A DNA stretch of 64,000 bases, from contig JBGSNZ010000040.1 in NCBI GenBank assembly GCA_041739345.1, forward strand, positions 42,221 through 106,220. Direction: 5' to 3'. Numbering within the stretch: position 1 is the first letter of the stretch; every line of letters starts with the position of its first letter. This DNA comes from DIGJ01 sp041739345 (GTDB taxonomy: Bacteria; Bacillota; Clostridia; Lachnospirales; Lachnospiraceae). The notes below the pieces were generated by a model. It made no database searches, had not been told where the DNA came from, and saw only the letters and a program-made list of their open reading frames with translations. Positions 45,824-53,371 of this stretch are shown piece by piece. A program made the translations under genes and the position numbers.

Positions 45824-45867
45824 CACATTAACGTTTTAATTATACACAAAGTTAATGTGAATTGAAA
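45824..45867 (-). promoter_or_regulatory. putP promoter with flanking inverted repeat
   Basis: TTTCAA, 17 bases, TATAAT on the minus strand (-10 at 45839-45844). The perfect 9-bp repeat CACATTAAC (45824-45832) / GTTAATGTG (45851-45859) brackets the -10 element, one arm in the spacer and one downstream. Confidence 0.5.
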
Positions 45868-45921
45868 TAAAAAATTTTCATTTCATATATATTCCATTTA
45901 TTTCATCACCTCCCTTATTAT

Positions 45922-45953
45922 AAAAAAATGCCGAGCACATGCCCGACATTTTT
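45922..45953 (-). terminator. terminator of the YhgE-type gene
   Basis: Stem AAAAATGCCGAGC / GCCCGACATTTTT with two G-U type pairs and a 4-base loop, 24 bases past the stop. Confidence 0.72.
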
Positions 45954-45976
45954 CCTAGGTGTAAAACAAATTTGAA

Positions 45977-47995
45977 TTATCCAACTAAAGATTGTACTTT
46001 TTCGTCTTTTTTAAATTTAACAACAGAAAACATAATGGTAAGTACCATAAATACTACTAATATAGCACACAATATTCCACCATTATACACCACTTCTTTT
46101 GAAGCTACACCGCTAATTGCGTTTTTAAATAACCCTACTGCATAAGTCATTGGCATAAATGGATATAAGTAGCCAAACGTTTTTGGTATAATTTCCATTG
46201 GGAATGTTCCTCCGCAGGAAGTAAGCTGTAAAATCAGTAGTGCAATTGCTATAAATTTACCTAAATCCTTCAAATGTACTAAGCAAAATTGAACGATTGC
46301 TATATCTACCATTGATACTAAGCAGCAAGCTGCGTAGAATATCGGAATATTTGCAATTTCAAGCCCTAATCCAAACTGTACAACGATTGCAAGAACAACT
46401 GCCTGAGTAAGACCAATTACAAGATAACAGAAACTACGTGCAACCTTATTCTCGGAGGCTCTTGATAATATCTTAAATCTTCCATCTGCATCTAGATAGA
46501 TTCCAAAGAACATGATAAGCGCTCCAACCCATAAGGAAAGTGATAAGAAATATGGGGTAAATGCTGTACCATAGTTAGGTACCGGATAGATATCCGTTTC
46601 TACGATACTAACAGGTGTTTTTGCATAATCAGATAAACCATCTAATGCTTTAAGATCAGAATCTGCATCTGTGATAGAATCATCTACACCAGTCTTAGCT
46701 TCTTCGATTCCGTCATTGAGTTTAACAGAACCATCACTTAATTTTGAAGCTCCATCTGATATTTCACCTGCTGCATTACTTAATTTACCTGTTGCACTGT
46801 TAATCGTACTCAAACCACTATAGAGAGTTTTTGAACCTTCCGCTAAAGTCTCAGATCCTGATTTTGCCTGAGTTAAACCTGCTGATAATTGATTTAATGC
46901 CTGCTTTAACTCTGGTAATGAAGATGTACCTGCCGATAACGTTGCTGCACCTGCTGCAATCTGAGTGGAAGCATCTTTTAGTTTAGTATTTGCATCTTGT
47001 AATGTAGTAATACTTGTTGCATTGGCAGGGTCAGCCATTTTTGTTATAAATGCAGCAAATACTTTATCTTTCATGATTGCTGGATTTACTTTTGTTACAT
47101 AATTGGTTAAGAATGTAGAAGTACTATTTACGGTAGTAATCAAAGTATCTACACCAGCCGTATACTGAATTAAACTTTCATTCAACTGCTTAGCTCCTGC
47201 TGCTAAACTCTTACTTCCATCCGTAAGCTGATCGATATTCTCTGTGGAAGCAGTGAGTTTATTTGCTCCTTCCAATAGATCATGGATTCCAGAATCTAGC
47301 GTAACCATTCCATCCTTCAAATCTTTGGAACCGTCCTTTGCATCAGAAACACCATCTTTGTATTCATTTATCTTATTGTTAAATGTATTTGTTCCATCTG
47401 CTAAATCTTTTGCTCCATCACTTAATTCATTGGAGCCATCATATAATTTATTCATTCCATCCTGGAGATCTGCCATTTGATTTGGAACATCTCTCAGTTT
47501 ATCTGCCAAAGTATTCACAAGTTCAGCGCTTATATTCGAACGAGTTTCCTCTTCTATTTCTAATACCGCTCTACCTAAAATCTGACTTGCCAAAAAATTG
47601 CTTTTTTGATTCGGAGAATAATTTATGGTAGCAGTTTGTTTCTTAGTTGTACTTGCTGATGCAATATTCTTCGAAAAATCTTCTGGAATTACGATTTTTG
47701 CATAGTAATCATTTCCTTCTGTTCCTGATTTTGCATCTTCTTCATTGGTAAATATAAATTTAAGTGAGCCATCCTCTTTTAATCGATCACACATTTCCTG
47801 ACCAAGATTTCGTTCCTCATCGTTAATAGTTGCCCCTTTGTCATTATTTACCACTGCTACCGGAAGTGATTCCAGTTTTGAATAAGGATCCCAAAATGCT
47901 CCCAAATAGAAATAGCTATACAGCAACGGGATAATAACAACACCAATAATAACGATAAAACATTTTACACTTCTTTTTGTTATTTTACTTTTCAT
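45977..47995 (-). CDS. YhgE/Pip-type membrane protein
   Basis: About 672 residues. One N-terminal membrane helix is followed by a long extracytoplasmic region (about 35-450) rich in coiled-coil units of the form LxDGxxxLxxG (for example LSDGAKDLADG). The C-terminal part is an ABC-2-like membrane domain of five or six helices. The family is related to phage infection protein and to ESX/T7SS-linked or ABC-2 exporters, with an uncertain substrate. GGAG lies 9 bases before the ATG at 47995. It is divergent from a small gene and close to a TetR-type regulator. Confidence 0.87.
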   Translation of the reverse strand: MKSKITKRSVKCFIVIIGVVIIPLLYSYFYLGAFWDPYSKLESLPVAVVNNDKGATINDEERNLGQEMCDRLKEDGSLKFIFTNEEDAKSGTEGNDYYAKIVIPEDFSKNIASASTTKKQTATINYSPNQKSNFLASQILGRAVLEIEEETRSNISAELVNTLADKLRDVPNQMADLQDGMNKLYDGSNELSDGAKDLADGTNTFNNKINEYKDGVSDAKDGSKDLKDGMVTLDSGIHDLLEGANKLTASTENIDQLTDGSKSLAAGAKQLNESLIQYTAGVDTLITTVNSTSTFLTNYVTKVNPAIMKDKVFAAFITKMADPANATSITTLQDANTKLKDASTQIAAGAATLSAGTSSLPELKQALNQLSAGLTQAKSGSETLAEGSKTLYSGLSTINSATGKLSNAAGEISDGASKLSDGSVKLNDGIEEAKTGVDDSITDADSDLKALDGLSDYAKTPVSIVETDIYPVPNYGTAFTPYFLSLSLWVGALIMFFGIYLDADGRFKILSRASENKVARSFCYLVIGLTQAVVLAIVVQFGLGLEIANIPIFYAACCLVSMVDIAIVQFCLVHLKDLGKFIAIALLILQLTSCGGTFPMEIIPKTFGYLYPFMPMTYAVGLFKNAISGVASKEVVYNGGILCAILVVFMVLTIMFSVVKFKKDEKVQSLVG

Positions 47996-48059
47996 TATGC
48001 TAAACTCCTTCTTTCTTTTGTACAGTGGGTAGTATAGCATGCACTTTCCGATATGTAAT

Positions 48060-48083
48060 TAGACAAATTCCATGTTTTGTCTA
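48060..48083. promoter_or_regulatory. candidate TetR operator between divergent genes
   Basis: Perfect 8-bp inverted repeat TAGACAAA / TTTGTCTA with an 8-base gap, midway between the YhgE-type gene and the divergent small gene. It is a plausible target of the nearby TetR-type protein. Confidence 0.4.
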
Positions 48084-48155
48084 TATAAAGATTAAGGCTA
48101 AAGCTACAAACTTGTATTAAAATCAAAAGGTAAAAGATAGAAGGTAAAGTGCATC

Positions 48156-48395
48156 ATGATGCTAGAATCAAGACTAAAGCAGGCAGCATTGAATGCTGCA
48201 GTGGATATCAGCTTAAAAAGAATGAAAAAATCACCAAAACGTTGTGCCAGAAATTTATTAGAACTAGCAATAACTGCATATCCGGATAAAATTATGAAAA
48301 AGGATCGTTCAGATTTCTATCTGAAATTATTAGATATTTGTAAAAGAGAATCTGCAGAAGAAGCAAAAATATTATTTTATAATACATTTCAATAA
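48156..48395 (+). CDS. conserved-looking small protein, 79 residues
   Basis: Basic, helical protein starting MMLESRLKQAALNAAVDI and containing MKKSPKRCARNLLELA. There is no membrane segment and no known domain. AAGGTAAAG lies upstream of the ATG pair. It is divergent from the YhgE-type gene and convergent with the TetR-type gene. The composition looks like a genuine cytosolic protein; its function is unknown. Confidence 0.65.
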   Translation: MMLESRLKQAALNAAVDISLKRMKKSPKRCARNLLELAITAYPDKIMKKDRSDFYLKLLDICKRESAEEAKILFYNTFQ

Positions 48396-48401
48396 ATGAA
48401 A

Positions 48402-48488
48402 GGAATGTTGCAAAATTCAAAAATTTATTCAATTTGCTATTTGTGCTCCGATATGCAATTGAGCACAAACTATATTTTTGCAACATCC
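48402..48488. terminator. nested hairpins between convergent genes
   Basis: Outer stem GGAATGTTGCAAAA / TTTTGCAACATCC with one bulge encloses a perfect inner hairpin TTTGTGCTC (48440-48448) / GAGCACAAA (48461-48469). It lies at the meeting point of the small plus-strand gene and the TetR-type gene, whose last codons it overlaps. Confidence 0.6.
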
Positions 48489-49099
48489 TCTTCCTTCATT
48501 GTGTTCTGTAGATAGCGTGCTGTCGCAAATCTCTTCGTTCCTTCTGCTAAGCTTTTCAAATGGGATGTAATATATTCCGGTGTCTCTTTCATTCCATGTT
48601 GTGTCCACGATATGATAATACCAACAATACCAAACGCATAGAACTTCGCGATAAAATCTTTATTATCTTCTTCGATCTCATCTTCAATGGAATCTTTGAT
48701 AACATCTTTTATAACATCTCTTTCCACAATGCGATCAATAATAACACAAAACAATTCACTTGTGACATCATATAAGTATTCTCTGAATTCATTTTCTAAG
48801 GACGCTTTCATGGTATTCTCATAAAAGTAATCTTCGGATTTCATTTTCCTCAGCATTTCTAAAACCTTTTCATCCCAATTTTCATAAGTTAAATCATTTA
48901 TAATAATGGAAATTGCTTCATTATAATAAATCCAATCAACCAATTCATATTTATCCTGAAAATGATAATAAAAAGTTTGTCTATTAAGACCACAGCTTTC
49001 TGTTATATCACGAACTGTAATTTTATCAAAACTCTTCTTTTTTGTAAGCTCCTTCATTCCTTGAGCAATTGCTTTTTTGGTTAATAAAGAATCTGACAT
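48470..49099 (-). CDS. TetR/AcrR-family regulator (DhaS-like)
   Basis: 209 residues. The N-terminal TetR helix-turn-helix (about 8-55) has the motif ITVRDITESCGLNRQTFYYHF. The C-terminal domain resembles the DhaS/TetR_C_8 group. TetR proteins of this type often lie beside YhgE genes, so it probably represses the nearby exporter; the inverted repeat at 48060-48083 is a candidate site. Confidence 0.88.
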   Translation of the reverse strand: MSDSLLTKKAIAQGMKELTKKKSFDKITVRDITESCGLNRQTFYYHFQDKYELVDWIYYNEAISIIINDLTYENWDEKVLEMLRKMKSEDYFYENTMKASLENEFREYLYDVTSELFCVIIDRIVERDVIKDVIKDSIEDEIEEDNKDFIAKFYAFGIVGIIISWTQHGMKETPEYITSHLKSLAEGTKRFATARYLQNTMKEEDVAKI

Positions 49100-49147
49100 T
49101 TATACAGCCTCTCTTTTCTAATTTAAGTTTCATTTCTTCCGTAATAC

Positions 49148-50950
49148 TTATTTCATATGTAGTAAAACCTCTTCCATATTATCCCTTGATAAAGGTTTGT
49201 AAAAATAATAGCCTTGTACTTCATCACACATTTTTTGGCTTAAATAATTAAATTGTGCTTCTTTTTCTACTCCCTCTGCTATTACTTTCAAATTTAAATC
49301 CTTTGCTAATTTTATAATCACATCAACGATGATTCGATCTTTCTCATTGTTTAGTATTCCTTTGGTAAAATGCATATCTATTTTCAATCGATCAACTGGA
49401 AGCATTTTAATGCGGCTAAGAGAAGAATATTCAATACCGAAATCATCAATGGCTAACGATACTCCTAGTGCTTTCAAATCAGATAATACATGAATTATAA
49501 ATTCAGATTCTTGGATTGCTATGTTTTCGGTTATTTCTAATTCTAAATATTGAGACTCCAAGCCTGTCTCTTCCAGCACTTTCTTAACTGTATTGACAAA
49601 ATCAGAATTTAATAATTGATTGACGGAAACATTGACAGCCAATCTTACCGGTGGTAGTCCCATTTCTTGCCAAAGCTTATTTTGCCTACAAGTTTCTTTC
49701 AATATCCACTCTCCTATCGAAATAATTAACCCTGTACGCTCTGCGAATGGAATAAAAATTGCAGGAGAAATTATTCCTAATTCAGGATGATTCCATCGAA
49801 CTAAAGCCTCTACCGCTATCACCTTGCCAGTTTCTATCGATACTTGAGGTTGATAGACAATATTTAATTCGTTTTTTTCTAATGCATGATACAAATTGTT
49901 TGTTAGAATTGTTGTTTGTTGCATTTCTTCTTTCATTTCTTCGGAACAAAATACAAACTGATTTTTCCCATTGTTCTTTGCCTTATACATGGCTATATCC
50001 GCATTTTTTATCAAAGTATCCTTGTCCATCCCATCCATTGGATATACTGAAATTCCAACGCTTGCAGTAATATTAAATTCCTGATCTCCTATAAATAATG
50101 GAAGTTCAAACTGTCTAATTATCTTTTTAACTACCGTCTCAATATCTTTGATTGCTGTAATATCATTGAGCATAATAAGGAATTCGTCCCCACCAAATCT
50201 ACTAACAGTATCTGTTTTCCTAAGACAATTGGTTAGTTTATCCGCTATCATAACAAGCATTTGATCTCCGTAATGATGCCCTATTGTATCATTTACTATT
50301 TTAAAGGAATCCAAATCCAAAAATACTATGCCAAATATTGTTCGTCTTTGTCCTGCTGTTTCTATTGCTTGATTGATACATTCACCAAACAATTGTCGGT
50401 TTGGAATATTCGTCAGCTGATCATAATACGCCATCTGTTCCATCTTCTTTTCCGAACTTGACTTAATGTTAGCTTCCCCTAGAATATTACCAACAATCAT
50501 TAGTATTTTAAGAAATTGATCATCCCATTTTTTATTATTTGAGACATAATCTATTCTTAAAAATCCTATTTTTTGTTCCTGACTAATTAAAGGTACTGCA
50601 ATCATAGATTTTACATTTTGTCTCATTAAATATTCTTTTTCATGGTTTGCTTCGTCTGGAAGATCTAGAACATTAGGTATCTGTACTGACTCTGTTTCAT
50701 TCACTTGACTTCTCCACCATGAATATCGCATTAAACTTGTATCTTTTAGTTCTTTTTCATCTAATTTACTTGACTCATTACACCAATAATAATACTCTGT
50801 ATGTTCCAAGCCATCTTGTAGATTTTTATAATAAATATGTGCTCTATCTGCATTTACATACTCACATAAAAAGCAGAGTACTTCTTCCATTTTTTCTTTC
50901 AAATTATTGTTTTTCACTTTTATGATACGTGTAGATATTAGAAACAGCAA
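49148..50950 (-). CDS. GAF-GGDEF-EAL protein, C-terminal part of a split gene
   Basis: Cyclic-di-GMP enzyme with both synthetic and degradative domains. A GAF domain (about 15-165) is followed by a diguanylate cyclase domain with an intact RFGGDEF and an upstream RKTD inhibitory site. A phosphodiesterase domain follows with VEALVRW, AIDDFG and AEGVE intact. The frame has no good start: a TTG at 50950 lacks a ribosome site, and the frame stays open upstream to about 51035. There it encodes IFLVYYINKIYLLRL, which continues the membrane protein encoded just upstream in another frame. It is thus the second half of one ancestral gene. Confidence 0.85.
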   Translation of the reverse strand: MLFLISTRIIKVKNNNLKEKMEEVLCFLCEYVNADRAHIYYKNLQDGLEHTEYYYWCNESSKLDEKELKDTSLMRYSWWRSQVNETESVQIPNVLDLPDEANHEKEYLMRQNVKSMIAVPLISQEQKIGFLRIDYVSNNKKWDDQFLKILMIVGNILGEANIKSSSEKKMEQMAYYDQLTNIPNRQLFGECINQAIETAGQRRTIFGIVFLDLDSFKIVNDTIGHHYGDQMLVMIADKLTNCLRKTDTVSRFGGDEFLIMLNDITAIKDIETVVKKIIRQFELPLFIGDQEFNITASVGISVYPMDGMDKDTLIKNADIAMYKAKNNGKNQFVFCSEEMKEEMQQTTILTNNLYHALEKNELNIVYQPQVSIETGKVIAVEALVRWNHPELGIISPAIFIPFAERTGLIISIGEWILKETCRQNKLWQEMGLPPVRLAVNVSVNQLLNSDFVNTVKKVLEETGLESQYLELEITENIAIQESEFIIHVLSDLKALGVSLAIDDFGIEYSSLSRIKMLPVDRLKIDMHFTKGILNNEKDRIIVDVIIKLAKDLNLKVIAEGVEKEAQFNYLSQKMCDEVQGYYFYKPLSRDNMEEVLLHMK

Positions 50951-51018
50951 ATCCTGTGTTCTGATTTTATCCGAAAGCTGACTTAGCCTTAAAAGATATA
51001 TCTTATTAATATAGTAAA

Positions 51019-52230
51019 CTAAAAATATCCCATTTCCATAAATCCAATTCTAGCAAAGTAATCATCAGATTTAATCGCTACTACACAATTTTGCACTTTT
51101 ATCCATATAAATAACTGCGTTAAGATCATAGATGTAGATACCATGGTAAGTATCGTTGAATTATTAAAAAGCAGGGTAGCAATGATTATTATAAACGGAA
51201 ATGCCCAAACTGTTACTGCTGCATACTCTATAAAGTATAAAGAAATTACTGGTATCGCAAGGGAAAGTAGAAACGAAAAGCACATGATTCTACATTCTTT
51301 GTTTATTATATATTTTTGAATATAATAGATACTAAAACCAAACAAAAATAATAGGATTGAAAAAGTAATGACACTACGAAAGGCAGCTTGACTATCTTTC
51401 ATATATTGCGAAAAAAAGTAAATAACTCCACCCATACAAAAAGCTCCAGCTAAATATTTGGAAATCTTTGTACGAAATTGTTCCATAAATATTTTGTCAT
51501 CATTGATTATAATAGCTTTCATAAAATTATACTTTCGAATTGCATAACAGACACTAATCATTGGCAATACGAGAATAAGTGGAGAGAATTCTTGAAAATA
51601 AACTTGATTTCCAAAATTATCTAAAAACTCCACCAAGATAGCAACTACAAACGAAATTAAATAGGATATCAAAATAATATCTGCCTGCTTTTTTTCATGC
51701 TTTTCTTTACTATTTATCCTCCACTTATATACCATAAACAATCCGATAAGTAAAAAGCTAATAATATATACATCAAAATAAACGGTCCATAAACTAAAAT
51801 TAGATCTGCTAATCCAACCAATCGCTGTTTTTTCAAGATGATACAATTTATGCGTTACCTGGTCTGATAGTGCAAAGAAATAAACAGTAACAAAGGATGG
51901 AATATACAATAGAACTTTCATCCATGCTTTTTTTATTAACTTATCGTTTTTTGTTAGGATTATGATGTAATGTAAAAAAAAGCTATAAAATGTCCCAACA
52001 CCAATCGCACCAAACCTCCGCCAAAGTAAACTGTCTACACTATCAGATGCTATTAGAGACCGCGCCGCTCCATAACACCAACAACCTAATGAAGTACAAA
52101 ATAAGAATGCTATCTTGTTTAGAATCGTATTCATATTAATGTACAATAAATAAACACCCACTAATATACAAATAAAAGCTACTAAATAGAATAACCCTGA
52201 AACGAAAAATGCCATATAAGAATCCCCCAC
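51019..52230 (-). CDS. membrane sensor half of the split GGDEF/EAL gene
   Basis: 403 residues with about ten hydrophobic helices, resembling the 7TM-like sensor regions in front of GGDEF proteins. The C-terminus ends FMEMGYF at a TAG. Shifting back one base at the TATTTTTAG sequence gives IFLVYYINKIYLLRL and joins the frame of the GAF-GGDEF-EAL part, for a product of about 1020 residues. Either a one-base loss broke the gene, or the U run at the stop codon allows a -1 shift. On its own this half has no output domain. Confidence 0.8.
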   Translation of the reverse strand: MGDSYMAFFVSGLFYLVAFICILVGVYLLYINMNTILNKIAFLFCTSLGCWCYGAARSLIASDSVDSLLWRRFGAIGVGTFYSFFLHYIIILTKNDKLIKKAWMKVLLYIPSFVTVYFFALSDQVTHKLYHLEKTAIGWISRSNFSLWTVYFDVYIISFLLIGLFMVYKWRINSKEKHEKKQADIILISYLISFVVAILVEFLDNFGNQVYFQEFSPLILVLPMISVCYAIRKYNFMKAIIINDDKIFMEQFRTKISKYLAGAFCMGGVIYFFSQYMKDSQAAFRSVITFSILLFLFGFSIYYIQKYIINKECRIMCFSFLLSLAIPVISLYFIEYAAVTVWAFPFIIIIATLLFNNSTILTMVSTSMILTQLFIWIKVQNCVVAIKSDDYFARIGFMEMGYF

Positions 52231-52412
52231 CCTTATGTTTTAATTGCTGAAATTTGTTCTTTTATGTCGAATTGCTGTTACTATAAATTTAGACCAAAAT
52301 GTATGACAAGTCAATCTACATTCCAATTTATATAGAACAATCTAAAACTTCTGTTTCCTTATAATTCTCAATGTCCCTTTAAGAAAAATATTAAATCGTA
52401 TGCACGCCTCTG

Positions 52413-52448
52413 AATTGGAACTGGCTATACCACATACCAGTTCCAATT
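52413..52448. repeat. 12-bp perfect inverted repeat
   Basis: AATTGGAACTGG / CCAGTTCCAATT with a 12-base loop, about 70 bases upstream of the hypB -35 element. No U tract follows, so an operator is as likely as a terminator. Confidence 0.6.
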
Positions 52449-52513
52449 TACTATACATTATAGCTAAAATAATAGAAAAAAAACAGTAAATATGACATTT
52501 TATTTTTACATTA

Positions 52514-52542
52514 TTGCTAAAATCCGTTCAATATTCTATAAT
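52514..52542 (+). promoter_or_regulatory. promoter of the hypB operon
   Basis: TTGCTA, 17 bases, consensus TATAAT; the predicted start near 52549 is about 95 bases before the hypB ATG. Confidence 0.65.
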
Positions 52543-52643
52543 GAATATGTTAGAATTATCGGAAGCAATTTATTTGGCCCAACCAGAAGCGATAAACAAT
52601 CAAAAATAACAAAACTACTATAGAAAAGAAAGGAGCGTGACAT

Positions 52644-53312
52644 ATGGAAGAAGTCAAAATTCTAGAAATCAAAAAAAGCGTCTTTGATGACAACAACGAA
52701 CAGGCACAAAAACTTCGTCAGGAACTGAAAGAACAGAAAGTCTTTCTTTTAAATTTGATGTCCAGTCCGGGTTCAGGAAAAACTACGACCTTAATCCGCA
52801 CCATTAATGCATTAAAAAACAATCTAAAAATCGGTGTCATGGAAGCGGATATCGACTCTGATGTGGATGCCCGAACAATCAAGCAAACAGGAGCAAAGGT
52901 CATTCAGCTTCATACCGGAGGCATGTGCCATCTGGATTCAGAAATGACCAGACAAGGATTAGAAGGACTGAATACAGATGATATAAACCTCGCAATTCTT
53001 GAAAATGTCGGAAATTTGGTCTGTCCAGCTGAATTTGATACCGGTGCAGTCAAAAATGCAATGATTCTTTCCGTACCGGAAGGAGATGACAAACCCCTCA
53101 AATATCCACTGATGTTCTCAATTTGTGATGTAGTACTGATTAATAAGGTGGATGTAATGCCTTATTTTAATTTTGATATGGAAAAATGTAAGTCCAATAT
53201 CAGGCTGCGTAATCCAAATGCAAAAATCATTCCAATCAGTGCTATTACTGGCGAAGGAATGGAAGAATGGACTGACTGGCTTAATAATGAAGTGAAAATT
53301 TGGTGTGAGTAA
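52644..53312 (+). CDS. hypB: nickel-insertion GTPase HypB
   Basis: SIMIBI-class GTPase of 222 residues that helps deliver nickel to [NiFe] hydrogenase or another nickel enzyme. Seen: the P-loop SSPGSGKTT, EADIDSDVDA, the metal-binding GMCHLD, ENVGNLVCPAEFD, and the guanine-specificity NKVD. The N-terminal histidine-rich stretch and CxxCGC motif of E. coli HypB are absent. It is the first gene of a three-gene operon with a flavoprotein and hypA. Confidence 0.93.
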   Translation: MEEVKILEIKKSVFDDNNEQAQKLRQELKEQKVFLLNLMSSPGSGKTTTLIRTINALKNNLKIGVMEADIDSDVDARTIKQTGAKVIQLHTGGMCHLDSEMTRQGLEGLNTDDINLAILENVGNLVCPAEFDTGAVKNAMILSVPEGDDKPLKYPLMFSICDVVLINKVDVMPYFNFDMEKCKSNIRLRNPNAKIIPISAITGEGMEEWTDWLNNEVKIWCE

Positions 53313-53371
53313 ATGAAGTAAGCATTATTTCAACGAAATCATAACCATAAATAAAAGAAAGAGGATGAAGT

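Larger units (their letters stand above)
52231..52643. other. gene-free region upstream of hypB
   Basis: About 410 bases between divergent transcription units with no credible gene. It contains a perfect 12-bp inverted repeat AATTGGAACTGG / CCAGTTCCAATT (52413-52448) and the hypB promoter. The rest is AT-rich and unassigned. Confidence 0.65.
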
